From: Planotetraspora thailandica
Lineage (GTDB): Bacteria > Actinomycetota > Actinomycetes > Streptosporangiales > Streptosporangiaceae
Direction: 5' to 3'
DNA length: 64,000 nucleotides
Assembly (NCBI RefSeq): GCF_016863335.1
Contig: NZ_BOOR01000006.1
Span: 1 to 64,000 of the forward strand
Shown: in pieces, positions 39,189-48,487 of the stretch
Layout of the letters: the number at the start of each line of letters is the position of its first letter
Position numbering within the stretch: the first letter of the stretch is position 1
Made by a program: the position numbers and the translations under genes
The notes under the pieces: generated by a model
What the model was told of the DNA's origin: nothing
The model's input: the letters and a program-made list of their open reading frames with translations, nothing else
The model's database searches: none

Positions 39189-40616
39189 TCACGTGACGTG
39201 TGCGAGTGCGTCCCACACGTGCTGTATTTCTGTGACTTCGAAGCCGGGCGCGAAGTTGGTCGTGCGCGCTCCCGTGTCGCGTACGGCCACCAGGCCGCCG
39301 CGTGACTTCGGGGGATCCAGGCGGGGAGTGTCACCCTCCAGGGAGCCCGTGGGCACGAGGGCCCGGGTGAAGCCCAGCCGGGCCGCCTCCGCGAGCCGCC
39401 TCCGCACCTCTCTGACCGGCCGCAGTTCGCCGGCGAGCCCCACCTCGCCGAGGACGATCAGGCCGGGCGGCAGCGCGCTGTCGGCGACGGCGCTGACCAC
39501 AGACATCATCAGAGCCAGGTCGACCGCCGGATCGGTCAGGCGGATGCCGCCGACGGTCGCGGTGAACACGTCGGCCTTGCCGATCTTGGCGTTGAGGCGG
39601 CGTTCGATCACCGCGAGCACCATCGCCACCCGGTAGGAGTCGAGCCCGGACGACGTGCGCCGCGGTTGCGGAGCCTCGGTGGCGGCGACGAGTGCCTGCA
39701 GTTCGGCAGGGATGGGCCGGGTGCCCTCGATCGTGACCGTGACGCAGGTGCCCGCCACCGGCTCGTTGTGCCGCGAGACGAAAAGGCCGCTGGCGTCGGT
39801 GATGCCGGTGATCCCGCGCTCGTGGAGGTCGAAGCAGCCGACCTCCTCGATCGGCCCGAACCTGTTCTTGATCGCGCGGACCATGCGGAGACGGGAGTTG
39901 CGGTCGCCCTCGAAATGGAGGACCACGTCGACCAGGTGCTCCAGAACCCGGGGGCCCGCGATCGAGCCGTCCTTGGTCACATGGCCGACGAGCACCGTGG
40001 ACATGCCGCGCTCCTTGGCCAGCCGTACGAGGTTGCCGGCGACCTCACGGACCTGGGTCACGCCGCCGGGCACGCCGGTGGCCTCGGCCGAGCCGATCGT
40101 CTGCACCGAGTCGACGATCAGCAGCCGGGGCTGCACCTTCTCGACGTGCGTGACCAGCGCCGACAGGTCGGTCTCCGCGGCGAGGTAGAGCCGGTCCTCG
40201 ATCGCGTCGATCCGGTCGGCCCGCAGGCGGACCTGGGCCGCAGACTCCTCGCCGGTGACGTACAGGACGTTCTCGTGGCGTGCCATGCGGGCCGCCGCCT
40301 CGAGCAGCAGCGTCGACTTGCCGATGCCGGGCTCGCCCGCCAGCAGCACGACCGCGCCCGGCACCAAGCCGCCGCCGAGCACGCGGTCGAGCTCGCCCAC
40401 CCCTGTGGGCCTGGCGTGGGCGACCTCGGCCTTGACCTGGCCGATGGGGACGGCCGGAGCCGTCACCGCACCGGGTTTGACCACGTTGGCGGCCTGCCGG
40501 GATCCCGCCTCTTCGACCGTGCCCCACGCCTGGCACTCTCCGCACCGGCCGACCCACTTGGCGGTGGTCCATCCGCACTCGCCGCACCGGTACGCCGGCC
40601 TCGCTGCCTTGCTCAC
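39189..40616 (-). CDS. radA: DNA repair protein RadA
   Basis: Branch-migration helicase of recombination (RecA-like), also called Sms. The N-terminal zinc finger CGECGWTTAKWVGRCGEC is followed by Walker A GEPGIGKST, the RadA-specific KNRFG motif, and a C-terminal Lon-protease-like domain. 475 residues from GTG 40616; an in-frame TTG at 40646 is less likely. Probably transcribed with disA; RadA is known to interact with and inhibit DisA in other bacteria. Confidence 0.95.
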   Translation of the reverse strand: MSKAARPAYRCGECGWTTAKWVGRCGECQAWGTVEEAGSRQAANVVKPGAVTAPAVPIGQVKAEVAHARPTGVGELDRVLGGGLVPGAVVLLAGEPGIGKSTLLLEAAARMARHENVLYVTGEESAAQVRLRADRIDAIEDRLYLAAETDLSALVTHVEKVQPRLLIVDSVQTIGSAEATGVPGGVTQVREVAGNLVRLAKERGMSTVLVGHVTKDGSIAGPRVLEHLVDVVLHFEGDRNSRLRMVRAIKNRFGPIEEVGCFDLHERGITGITDASGLFVSRHNEPVAGTCVTVTIEGTRPIPAELQALVAATEAPQPRRTSSGLDSYRVAMVLAVIERRLNAKIGKADVFTATVGGIRLTDPAVDLALMMSVVSAVADSALPPGLIVLGEVGLAGELRPVREVRRRLAEAARLGFTRALVPTGSLEGDTPRLDPPKSRGGLVAVRDTGARTTNFAPGFEVTEIQHVWDALAHVT

Positions 40617-40655
40617 GTGCGGGAGGCTACCCGGCGCCGCCGACAATCGGGGCCG

Positions 40656-40982
40656 TCAGACGGGTTCTCCCACGTGACCGGCCAGTTCGGCCAGCAGGAG
40701 GCGCTTCGGACGGGCGCCCACGATCTGCCTGACCACCTCGCCGTCCCTGTAGAGGTTCAGGGTGGGGAATCCCAGCACGCCGTACCGCTGGGCGATCTCG
40801 GGGTGCTCCTCCGCGTTGAGCTTGGCCACCGTGAGGCGGTCGCCGTACTCCTGGGCGATCTCCTCGAGGACGGGCGCGATCATTCGGCAGGGTCCGCACC
40901 ACTCGGCCCAGAAGTCGACGAGCACGGGCGTGTCGCTGCGCAGCACCTGCTCCTCGAAGTTCTCCGCCGTCAACGTGATCAT
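40656..40982 (-). CDS. Thioredoxin
   Basis: 108-residue thioredoxin fold with the active site WCGPC and the cis-proline segment VLGFPTLNLYRDG. Reduces disulfides using thioredoxin reductase (not in this window). ATG 40982 follows GAGGAGAACC and overlaps the MerR stop as ATGA, so the two genes are translationally coupled. Confidence 0.94.
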   Translation of the reverse strand: MITLTAENFEEQVLRSDTPVLVDFWAEWCGPCRMIAPVLEEIAQEYGDRLTVAKLNAEEHPEIAQRYGVLGFPTLNLYRDGEVVRQIVGARPKRLLLAELAGHVGEPV

Positions 40983-41356
40983 GGTTCTCCTCGTTTCACC
41001 AGGCAGCCCGGGCACGCCTCGGCGAGCTGGGCGGCCACCTCCGATCGGCGGGCCAGCAGGGAGCGGATCTCGGAGTCGATCTCGGCCAGCTTGCGCCGGT
41101 AGACGACGACGGACTCAGGGCAGGATCCGCCCGACTCGTGTCCCGACCGCAGGCACTCCACGAACGGGCGGGCGTCCTCCAGGGTGAAGCCCACGGCGAT
41201 CAGCGAACGGATCTCCGCGACGAGCCGCACGTCGGCCTCGTCGTAGTCGCGGTACCCGTTCGCCGAGCGCCGGGCCCTGATCAGCCCGTTCTGCTCGTAG
41301 TAGCGCAGCGCGCGGGGACTCACGCCCGCCCGCCTGGCCAGCTCTCCGATCCGCAT
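40979..41356 (-). CDS. MerR-family transcriptional regulator
   Basis: 125 residues with a standard MerR winged helix (MRIGELARRAGVSPRALRYY, RSANGYRDYDEADV), a dimerisation helix, and a C-terminal ACPGC cysteine pair plus a cysteine at SGGSCPES. Coupled to a thioredoxin gene, it may sense redox state or a thiol-reactive compound, by analogy with SoxR-like and related MerR proteins; this is inference. Confidence 0.88.
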   Translation of the reverse strand: MRIGELARRAGVSPRALRYYEQNGLIRARRSANGYRDYDEADVRLVAEIRSLIAVGFTLEDARPFVECLRSGHESGGSCPESVVVYRRKLAEIDSEIRSLLARRSEVAAQLAEACPGCLVKRGEP

Positions 41357-41373
41357 CGGCCCTCCTCGGCATG

Positions 41374-41405
41374 ACCGTAAGCGTTGACGCCGACGTCATG
41401 GTCAA
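41374..41405 (-). promoter_or_regulatory. Probable MerR-type promoter of merR-trx
   Basis: Read on the minus strand, TTGACC (41400-41405) and TACGGT (41374-41379) are separated by 20 bases, the overlong spacer typical of MerR-activated promoters. The outer TTGACC...GGTCA forms a partial dyad. It lies 18 bases before the merR start. Confidence 0.55.
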
Positions 41406-41418
41406 GGCTTCGCGGGGC

Positions 41419-42117
41419 TCAGAAATGCCGCCATCTCAAAACGTTGGGGTAGAAGATCTCCAGCCCGGCGGTCTCCTCGGCTGCGTGGGCCGCCACCTCG
41501 GGGGTGAACTCGATCCGCAGCACCGCCTCCAGGTCGGCCCGGGTGGCGAAGACCATGCGAAGGTCGAGCTCCCTGCGCTGCCAGCCCTGCCGGGACCAGA
41601 ACTCCTCGACCGCGGCGGGGGAGTAGGAGCGGACCGTCTGCCGGAACCAGCGGCCGAAGTCGCCGCGCGAGCCGTCCAGGTCGACCACGAAGGCGGCGCC
41701 TCCGCGGCGCATCACCCGGGACAGCTCCTTCAGGCCGGGCTCGCATCCGGGGCCGAAGAAGTACGCCCATCGGGCGACCGCCACGTCAATCGACGTGTCC
41801 GGCAGCGGCAGGCTCTGGGCGGTCGCCGTACGGACGGCCACGTTGGGCAGTGCCGCACATCGGGAGGCCGCGAGCGAGGCGAGACCGGCGTGCGGCTCCA
41901 CCCCCACGACACGCGCGGCGGCGGCGGCCAGCGCAGGAAGATGGAAACCCGTGCCGCAGCCGATGTCGAGCACGGTTGCCCCGTCCCACGGCCGGATCCC
42001 GCGCATGGCGGCCTCCACCAGGCCGTCGGGGTCCACGGCTCGGTTCTCCACCTCGTAGACCTGGGGGGAGTTCCAGATGTTCGGGCTTGGTACGGCCCCG
42101 CTCACGATCCGCGCCAT
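41419..42117 (-). CDS. Class I SAM-dependent methyltransferase
   Basis: 232-residue methyltransferase with the SAM motif VLDIGCGTGFHLPAL and a UbiE/Methyltransf_11-like core (SLPLPDTSIDVAVARWAYFF). Substrate unknown. ATG 42117 has no ribosome site, but TATCGT lies six bases upstream, fitting a leaderless transcript; the frame is open to 42171. A perfect dyad at 42122-42137 overlaps this promoter. Confidence 0.85.
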   Translation of the reverse strand: MARIVSGAVPSPNIWNSPQVYEVENRAVDPDGLVEAAMRGIRPWDGATVLDIGCGTGFHLPALAAAAARVVGVEPHAGLASLAASRCAALPNVAVRTATAQSLPLPDTSIDVAVARWAYFFGPGCEPGLKELSRVMRRGGAAFVVDLDGSRGDFGRWFRQTVRSYSPAAVEEFWSRQGWQRRELDLRMVFATRADLEAVLRIEFTPEVAAHAAEETAGLEIFYPNVLRWRHF

Positions 42118-42121
42118 GGGT

Positions 42122-42137
42122 TCACGATAGTTCGTGA
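42122..42137. promoter_or_regulatory. Perfect dyad over the methyltransferase promoter
   Basis: TCACGA-TAGT-TCGTGA, six-base perfect arms with a four-base centre, overlapping the inferred -10 element of the methyltransferase gene at 42117. Likely an operator; the regulator is not known. Confidence 0.5.
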
Positions 42138-42282
42138 TCTTGCATGCCATCATTGTGGCGAAGCGGCACACGGTGCTCTCCCGGCTTAGGCTGGAGTCCG
42201 TGAACGGGCGCAGGCAGGCTATCCAGGATCACCGCACTGCCACGGCGACGTGCCCGTCGAGCCGCCAGGGGAGGCGGGCGAA

Positions 42283-43098
42283 ATGAGTGTCATCCGCGTG
42301 CCCAGCGCGAAAGTGGCGTTGTCGACGGCTTCGGTGTATCCGGAGCGTACGCCCGACGCCTTCGAGCTGGCCGCACGCCTCGGATATGACGGCGTCGAGG
42401 TCATGGTGGGCCAGGACCCGGTCAGCCAGGACGTGGAGGTCCTCCAGCGCCTGAGCGACCACTACTCGATGCCGGTGCTCGCCGTGCACGCGCCGTGCCT
42501 GCTGGTCACGCAGCGGGTATGGGGGCGTGACCCGTGGGTCAAGCTGCAGCGCGCGCGTGATGCGGCCGAGCGGCTCGGCGCCCAGACCGTGGTCGTCCAT
42601 CCGCCGTTCCGGTGGCAGCGCGACTACGCCAGGGACTTCGAGGTCGGCCTGGCCCGCATGCGCGACGAAACCGATGTGATCTTCGCGGTCGAGAACATGT
42701 TCCCCCTGCGGGCGCGGGGCAACGAGGTCGTGCCGTACGCGCCGGACTGGAACCCGATCGACTACGACTTCCCCCAGGTGACGCTCGACCTCTCCCACAC
42801 GGCCGTCTCCGGGTCCGACGCGATGGAGATGGCCTCCAAGCTCGGCGACAGGCTCGCCCACCTGCACCTCGCCGACGGCGTCGGTACGACGAACAAGGAC
42901 GAGCACCTCGTGCCCGGCCGGGGCTCCCAGCCCTGCGCGCAACTGCTGGAGCGACTGGCGGGCAACGGGTACGGCGGGCTGATCGTGCTGGAGATCAACA
43001 CGCGCAAGGCGGTCAGCCGTACGGAGCGGATCAACGATCTGACCGAGGCGCTGGCCTTCGCCCGGCTGAACTTCGCCGCCGCCACGAAGGCCACATGA
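42283..43098 (+). CDS. Sugar phosphate isomerase/epimerase family protein
   Basis: 271-residue xylose isomerase-like TIM barrel. Metal-binding strands are suggested by [41 protein letters not shown] and LAHLHLADG. The family includes epimerases, isomerases and endonuclease IV-like proteins; the exact reaction is unknown. ATG 42283 follows GGGGAGG. Coupled by an ATGA overlap to a methyltransferase and then a TetR gene. Confidence 0.85.
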   Translation: MSVIRVPSAKVALSTASVYPERTPDAFELAARLGYDGVEVMVGQDPVSQDVEVLQRLSDHYSMPVLAVHAPCLLVTQRVWGRDPWVKLQRARDAAERLGAQTVVVHPPFRWQRDYARDFEVGLARMRDETDVIFAVENMFPLRARGNEVVPYAPDWNPIDYDFPQVTLDLSHTAVSGSDAMEMASKLGDRLAHLHLADGVGTTNKDEHLVPGRGSQPCAQLLERLAGNGYGGLIVLEINTRKAVSRTERINDLTEALAFARLNFAAATKAT

Positions 43099-43880
43099 CC
43101 AGGGCGCGCGAGGACAGCCATCTGGTCTTCGACAGGGTGGCCGAGGCGTACGACGCCGCGCGACCGGAGTATCCGGAAGGGCTTTATGTCGCGCTGGAGG
43201 AGTTGTCCGGCAGGGGGCTGGAGGGCGCCCGCGTCCTGGATGTCGGTGCGGGCACCGGCATCTCCACCCGCGGCCTCCTGGATCGCGGCGCCCGGCCCGT
43301 CGCCGTCGACCGCGGCGGGCGCATGTTGTCCCGCCTGCGCGCCCGTACGGCATGCGAGGCGCTGCTGGCCGACGGGAACGCGCTGCCGTTCCGCGACGGA
43401 GTGGCCGACCTGGTGACGTACGCGCAGGCGTGGCACTGGCTGGACCCCGTGTTGTCGATCGCGGAAGCCGTACGGGTGCTCACCCCTGAGGGCGCGGTGG
43501 CCGGATGGTGGAACTCGGTGGACGCGGGCAAGGCCGACTGGCTGGCCGCCTGCCAGGTGAGGCTGGCCGACTCGTGCGAGGGGTACACCGGACCCGCGCT
43601 GCCCGGGTGGAGCATGCCGCCGATCGCCGACGCGATGGGGGAGGCCGGGCTCCAGGTCGGCGAGACGTGGGTGCACTGGACCAGGGGGGTGCTCCTGGAC
43701 GACTTCCTGACCGATCTGCGGTCGCACTCGTACGTGGCCACGCTCGCGCCCGAGGCGGCGGATGAGGTGATGAGCCGCGAGGGCGCCGAGCTCGGCAAGG
43801 TCTTCCCCGACGGCAGGATGACCGTGCCCATGCGCGTCTACCTGGCGGTGGGACGGAAGGTGCCTGGCGGCGGTGGCTAG
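43095..43880 (+). CDS. Class I SAM-dependent methyltransferase
   Basis: 261 residues; SAM motif [15 protein letters not shown], then [18 protein letters not shown] and AWHWLD, features of the Methyltransf_11 type found near many actinobacterial metabolic genes. Start ATG 43095 overlaps the epimerase stop; its own stop overlaps the TetR gene by eight bases. Substrate unknown. Confidence 0.87.
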   Translation: MTRAREDSHLVFDRVAEAYDAARPEYPEGLYVALEELSGRGLEGARVLDVGAGTGISTRGLLDRGARPVAVDRGGRMLSRLRARTACEALLADGNALPFRDGVADLVTYAQAWHWLDPVLSIAEAVRVLTPEGAVAGWWNSVDAGKADWLAACQVRLADSCEGYTGPALPGWSMPPIADAMGEAGLQVGETWVHWTRGVLLDDFLTDLRSHSYVATLAPEAADEVMSREGAELGKVFPDGRMTVPMRVYLAVGRKVPGGGG

Positions 43881-44499
43881 AGGACCGGCCTCGGCCGCGT
43901 CCGGGGCTCCCGCGGCCGGGGAGAAGAGGCGGCGGCCCGGGCGCAGACCGGGGGCGGCGGACACGCGCGGCGAGATCCTGGCCGCCGCGCGGAGGGTCTT
44001 CGCGGAGAAGGGCTTCGACAAGGCGACGATCCGCGGGATCGCACGGGAGGCGGGCGTCGATCCGGCCCTGGTGCACCACTATTTCGACACCAAGGACGGG
44101 ATCTTCGTCCAGGCGATGCAGCTTCCGATGGATCCCGCGGTGGCGTTACCGGCGGTCCTGGCCGGCCCGCGTGAGGAGGTCGGCGAGCGGCTCGTGCGCT
44201 TCATCCTCACGCTGACGTCCGATCCGCAGGCGCGCGAGCCCGTGATGGCGCTCATGCGTACGGCGATGGCGCACGAGCAGGCCGAGGTCATGATCCGCGA
44301 GTTCGTCACCCGGGCGGTGCTCGGGCGGGTGGCCGAGGCGCTGAAGATCCCGCCGATCCGGCTGGAGGTCGCCTTCGCCCAGATGTTCGGCGTGATCATG
44401 ATGAGGTACATCCTCAAGCTGGAGCCGCTCGCGTCGGCGAGCATCGACGAGCTGGTCGCGCTCCTCGCGCCGACGATCCAGCGGTACGTGGACGGTTGA
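43873..44499 (+). CDS. TetR-family transcriptional regulator
   Basis: 208 residues. An Arg/Pro-rich leader is followed by a TetR helix-turn-helix (ILAAARRVFAEKGFDKATIR, EAGVDPALVHHYFDTKDGIF) and a TetR C-terminal domain of the type seen in actinobacterial regulators. GTG 43873 within the previous gene. Its targets may include its own operon or the Fe-S reductase downstream, whose promoter carries dyads. Confidence 0.9.
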   Translation: MARGPASAASGAPAAGEKRRRPGRRPGAADTRGEILAAARRVFAEKGFDKATIRGIAREAGVDPALVHHYFDTKDGIFVQAMQLPMDPAVALPAVLAGPREEVGERLVRFILTLTSDPQAREPVMALMRTAMAHEQAEVMIREFVTRAVLGRVAEALKIPPIRLEVAFAQMFGVIMMRYILKLEPLASASIDELVALLAPTIQRYVDG

Positions 44500-44536
44500 G
44501 GACGCCTGCCGATTTCCGGTCCAGAGCCTTGTTCTA

Positions 44537-44586
44537 GTATCGGATCGGAGTGATCCGTATAGAGGGCATAAGTTACCGGCGGGTAC
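44537..44586. promoter_or_regulatory. Dyad elements upstream of the Fe-S reductase gene
   Basis: GTATCGGATC-GGAGT-GATCCGTATA (44537-44561) is an imperfect inverted repeat (8 of 10 arm positions pair), and GTTACCGGCGGGTAC (44572-44586) is a second, weaker dyad. Both lie 80-130 bases before the GTG at 44669. Candidate operator(s), possibly for the adjacent TetR protein. Confidence 0.35.
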
Positions 44587-44668
44587 TATTCGGGTGGTCC
44601 CGGAAGTCGTGCTCCGGACGGATTGTGCTCATACGCTTGGCGGCCGACGTCGGATTTGGGAGGGACCC

Positions 44669-46771
44669 GTGCTCTGGGTGGCGATAATCGGGCTGGTCAT
44701 GACCGCGGTCGCGGTCACCGTGGCCGGCCGTCGCGTGCTGTTCCTCTACCGGCTCGCGACCAGCGGGCAGCCCGCCCCCGAGCGGATCGAGTACGCCAAG
44801 GCCAACGTGGGCGCCGAGATCAAGGCGCAGCTCGTCGAGGTCTTCGGGCAGAGGAAGCTGCTCAAGTGGACGCCCTCCGGCACCGCCCACTTCTTCGTCA
44901 TGTGGGCGTTCTTCATCCTCGCCACGGTTTACCTGGAGGCGTACGGCGCACTGATCCAGGGAGCGGTGACCGGTAAGCCCGATTTCCACATCCCGCTCAT
45001 CGGCACCTGGCCGATCTTGGGCTTCCTGCAGGACTTCATCGCGGTCGCGGCGCTCATCGGCTTGATCGCGTTCGCCGCCATCCGCATCGCGAAGTCGCCG
45101 AAGAAGCTGGGCCGCGGGTCGCGGTTCTCCGGCTCGCACCTCGGCGGCGCGTGGCTCGTCCTCTTCATGATCTTCAACGTGATCTGGACGATGTTCCTGT
45201 TCCGCGGGTCCGCGGTCAACACGGGCAACTTCCCGTACAAGTCCGGCGCGTTCGCGTCCGACCTGGTCGCCAAGATCCTCCCGACGAGCGAGGCGCTGGA
45301 GAGCGTCGGCCTGCTCCTGCACATCGGCGTGATGCTGGTCTTCCTCGTCATCGTGGTGAACTCCAAGCACCTGCACATCTTCACGGCCCCGATGAACGTG
45401 CTGTTCTCGCGCCGCCCCGACGGGCTCGGCGCAGCGCAGGAGATGCGCAGCAACGGCAGGGTCCTCGACTTCGAGGAGGCCGACCCCGACGTCGACGTGT
45501 TCGGCCGCGGCAAGATCGAGGACACGACCTGGAAGGGCTTCCTCGACTTCTACACGTGCACGGAATGCGGCCGCTGCCAGTCGCAGTGCCCGGCGTGGAA
45601 CACCGACAAGCCGCTGTCGCCCAAGATGCTGATCCTCGACCAGCGCGACCACGCCTTCAAGGTCGCTCCCTATCTCATGATGAGTGAGGAGCAGCGCGCC
45701 CACCAGGGCGAAGACGTCCTGGCCCTGCTCGAGAAGCCCTTGGTGGGCGAGGACGGCGTCATCCACCCCGACGTGCTGTGGTCGTGCACCAACTGCGGCG
45801 CCTGCGTCGAGCAGTGCCCGGTCGACATCGAGCACATCGACCACATCCTCGACATGCGCCGCTACCAGGTGATGATCGAGTCCTCGTTCCCCTCCGAGGC
45901 CGGCGTGATGCTGAAGAACCTCGAGAACAAGGGCAACCCGTGGGGCATGTCCGAGATGAAGCGGGCCGAGTGGATCGAGGAGCTCGACTTCGAGGTCCCG
46001 ATCATCGACGAGAAGATGCCCGAAGACGTCGAGTACCTCTTCTGGGTCGGCTGCGCCGGGGCCCTGGAGGACCGGGCGAAGAAGACCACCAAGGCCGTGG
46101 CGGAACTGCTCCACATCGCAGGGGTGAAGTTCGGCGTGCTCGGTCCGATGGAGGCCTGTACGGGAGACCCGGCCCGCCGCCTGGGCATGGAGTTCCTCTT
46201 CAACATGCTCGCCCAGCAGAACATCGAGACCCTCAACGAGGCCGGGGTCAAGAAGATCGTGGCCACCTGCCCGCACTGCTTCAACACCCTCGCCAACGAG
46301 TATCCGCAGCTCGGCGGCATGTACGACGTGGTGCACCACACGCAGTTGCTGTCGCACCTGGTGGAGGAGGGCAGGCTGACCCCGATCACGCCGATCGAGG
46401 AGAAGATCACCTACCACGACCCGTGCTTCCTCGGCCGCCACAACAAGGTCTACGCGCAGCCGCGCGACATCATGTCGAAGGTGCCCGGCGTGCAGACCCA
46501 GGAGATGCACCGCTGCAAGGACCGCGGATTCTGCTGCGGCGCGGGCGGCGCCCGCATGTGGATGGAGGAGCGGATCGGCAAGCGCATCAACACCGAGCGC
46601 GTGGAGGAGGCGCTCACCACCGATCCGGACACCGTCTCGACCGCCTGCCCGTTCTGTCTCGTCATGCTCGGAGACGCGATCAACGAGAAGAAGAACTCGG
46701 GACAGGCCAAGGAGTCCGTCGAGGTGGTCGACGTCGCCCAACTGCTGATCAAGTCGGTGAAGGGCGCCTGA
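44669..46771 (+). CDS. Membrane iron-sulfur reductase, heterodisulfide reductase-like (Rv0338c type)
   Basis: 700 residues. The N-terminal half has about five membrane helices like a cytochrome b/NarI-type anchor; then two [4Fe-4S] ferredoxin motifs, CTECGRCQSQCP and CTNCGACVEQCP, and two CCG-type cysteine-rich domains (ending CTGDPARRLG and GFCCGAGGARMW). This matches the Fe-S binding reductases of actinobacteria, thought to pass electrons from acyl-CoA dehydrogenase/ETF to the quinone pool during fatty-acid oxidation. GTG 44669 follows GGGAGGG. Confidence 0.9.
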   Translation: MLWVAIIGLVMTAVAVTVAGRRVLFLYRLATSGQPAPERIEYAKANVGAEIKAQLVEVFGQRKLLKWTPSGTAHFFVMWAFFILATVYLEAYGALIQGAVTGKPDFHIPLIGTWPILGFLQDFIAVAALIGLIAFAAIRIAKSPKKLGRGSRFSGSHLGGAWLVLFMIFNVIWTMFLFRGSAVNTGNFPYKSGAFASDLVAKILPTSEALESVGLLLHIGVMLVFLVIVVNSKHLHIFTAPMNVLFSRRPDGLGAAQEMRSNGRVLDFEEADPDVDVFGRGKIEDTTWKGFLDFYTCTECGRCQSQCPAWNTDKPLSPKMLILDQRDHAFKVAPYLMMSEEQRAHQGEDVLALLEKPLVGEDGVIHPDVLWSCTNCGACVEQCPVDIEHIDHILDMRRYQVMIESSFPSEAGVMLKNLENKGNPWGMSEMKRAEWIEELDFEVPIIDEKMPEDVEYLFWVGCAGALEDRAKKTTKAVAELLHIAGVKFGVLGPMEACTGDPARRLGMEFLFNMLAQQNIETLNEAGVKKIVATCPHCFNTLANEYPQLGGMYDVVHHTQLLSHLVEEGRLTPITPIEEKITYHDPCFLGRHNKVYAQPRDIMSKVPGVQTQEMHRCKDRGFCCGAGGARMWMEERIGKRINTERVEEALTTDPDTVSTACPFCLVMLGDAINEKKNSGQAKESVEVVDVAQLLIKSVKGA

Positions 46772-46834
46772 CTCACGGGGCGCGAGCGCCCGATCAACGG
46801 GATGGCCGACTCCGTCAGTTCTGCTGTGGGCCGG

Positions 46835-47251
46835 TCAGCGACCTGCGGCTGAGCGCCGAACCGCCAGGATCACCGCCGGGATCACGCAGCCCAGCGTGAC
46901 AGCGGCGAGGACGACCAGCGTCGGATTGACGTACGCCGGAACGAGGTCGTAATCGGCGTTGCACCGGTTATGGAGCGGGAACCATTGGCTCGGTTCCCGC
47001 CAGTGCGCCGCCCGGTAGGCATCGTCGTACGTTTGGCCCCGGAGTTGCGTGCAGGTCTCCCCGATGTCGTAGGCGAGCGTGGTGAGCAGGCCGTAGCCAT
47101 AGAAGAGGAGAGTCCCGGCGCCGGCGAGTACGCCGGACCGGGCCCATGTGCCCGGCGCCGCCCAGGCCCGGTTCCGGACCGCCCGCACGCTCCCCCACGC
47201 GCCCCAGGCGAGCGCGGCGAGGACCACGAGCGGAACGAATAACAGCAGCAT
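46835..47251 (-). CDS. Small membrane protein of unknown function
   Basis: 138 residues with three predicted hydrophobic segments (about 2-21, 41-62 and 108-131) and an intervening polar region containing two cysteines (ETCTQLRG, NRCNADYD) that probably faces outside. No family recognised. It follows the MBL-fold gene after 27 bases on the same strand and may be co-transcribed. Confidence 0.6.
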   Translation of the reverse strand: MLLLFVPLVVLAALAWGAWGSVRAVRNRAWAAPGTWARSGVLAGAGTLLFYGYGLLTTLAYDIGETCTQLRGQTYDDAYRAAHWREPSQWFPLHNRCNADYDLVPAYVNPTLVVLAAVTLGCVIPAVILAVRRSAAGR

Positions 47252-47278
47252 CGCGGCCTTCCTACGCCGTCGTTCCGG

Positions 47279-48277
47279 TCAGGCGAACGTGTAGCCGGTG
47301 AGGTATTCCGGCACGACGATCCGGCTCTTCGGAGCCGCTCGCCGAATCGCCGCGATCATGATCTCGAGCCGCCGGCGGTCGGTCGGTGCGACCGACGGAG
47401 GGTTCGTGAGCCCCGTCTCGAAGTCGTCCCAGTGCACAGGTATCACGATCTCCGGGTAGTCCAGGGCGTCGAGCAGCCGGGGAACGTACGCGTGCGTCGC
47501 GTCACTGGACGCCATGGCGATCATCGCGATGTCGGGCCTCAGGCCGGTGACGTTGCGTTCCACGAAGTCGCTGGCCCCCATGAAGAACACCTTAGGTCCG
47601 TTCTTGACGGTCAGTTGGTAGGCGAGGGTGTCGCCCTCCGGCAGGTCGCCGACCGTGGCCGGCTTCGGCGGCAGGCTCAGCCGCACCCCCGGGATGCCGA
47701 TCGAGTAGGCCGCGTTCCGGCTGTGCAGGGAGGCGACCACCTCGACGACGTAGTCACCGAAGTCGAGCACCTCCCCGCCCTTCACCACGCCCAACTGGCC
47801 CGACGGGATGCCGAAGGCCAGGCCGAGCTGGTACGTCGTCATGGTGCCGATCACCCGCGCCCCGGTCGTCGTCGCGATGTGCGGCACGTCGTTGAAGTGG
47901 TCCCAGTGCGAGTGGGTGACCAGCACGGTCTCCGGCCGTCCGGCGTGCTCGGCGACGGTTTCGGCGGCCACGGTCAGCTTGGTCGCCGGGTCGAACGCAT
48001 CGGCGAACAGTCCGGTGTCGTACCGGCTGAGGTACGGGTCGACGAGCACCGTCCGGGTGCCGATGTCGATCCGCCAGCCGGCGGTGCCCAGCCAGCGGAA
48101 CGTCGCGGTGGCGCCGCCGGTGGTGGGCTTCGCCACGGTCCAGGCCCTGGTCCGGCCGTTCGAGGCGGCGGTGGCCGGTGCCGCGGTGGCGGAGAGCGCG
48201 GCCATCGAGGTCAGGGCGGCGGCGCCGACGGTGGCGGTCCGGAGCACGCCCCGGCGGTCGATTCCAGATTCGGGCAT
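47279..48277 (-). CDS. Tat-exported MBL-fold metal-dependent hydrolase
   Basis: 332 residues with a twin-arginine signal (DRRGVLRTATVG, then a hydrophobic Ala-rich stretch to about residue 37). The metallo-beta-lactamase fold is marked by THSHWDHFND (metal-binding H-x-H-x-D-H) and VIPVHWDDF near the C-terminus, as in UlaG/YtnP-like hydrolases. Substrate unknown. ATG 48277 follows AAGGGA. A 16-bp dyad at 48415-48430 upstream matches one in the nearby LysR promoter region, which suggests shared control. Confidence 0.87.
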   Translation of the reverse strand: MPESGIDRRGVLRTATVGAAALTSMAALSATAAPATAASNGRTRAWTVAKPTTGGATATFRWLGTAGWRIDIGTRTVLVDPYLSRYDTGLFADAFDPATKLTVAAETVAEHAGRPETVLVTHSHWDHFNDVPHIATTTGARVIGTMTTYQLGLAFGIPSGQLGVVKGGEVLDFGDYVVEVVASLHSRNAAYSIGIPGVRLSLPPKPATVGDLPEGDTLAYQLTVKNGPKVFFMGASDFVERNVTGLRPDIAMIAMASSDATHAYVPRLLDALDYPEIVIPVHWDDFETGLTNPPSVAPTDRRRLEIMIAAIRRAAPKSRIVVPEYLTGYTFA

Positions 48278-48414
48278 GAGGGTTCCCTTCGATCTGGCCC
48301 GGCGCGGCGGTCGCGCGCACCCCGGCGGAGCGGGCTCTCAGCCGGGCGGGTCGAGTGCCGGAACCCAACCACCTGCCGCTCGCCGCCGTCCAAGACCATC
48401 CGCCGGAACGATCG

Positions 48415-48430
48415 ATATGCGTACGGATAT
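48415..48430. promoter_or_regulatory. 16-bp near-palindrome upstream of the MBL-fold gene
   Basis: ATATGCGTACGGATAT. Compared with the reverse complement of the site at 49405-49420 (ATATGCGGTCGGATAT), 14 of 16 positions are identical; both fit ATATCCGNNCGGATAT with one mismatch. It lies 138 bases before the MBL start. Likely operator of the adjacent LysR protein or another shared regulator. Confidence 0.6.
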
Positions 48431-48487
48431 CAGCCTTGGTCATGAGGTGATCGCCCCCCGCGCGAGGAGGGGAAATCGCCTCTGGCG

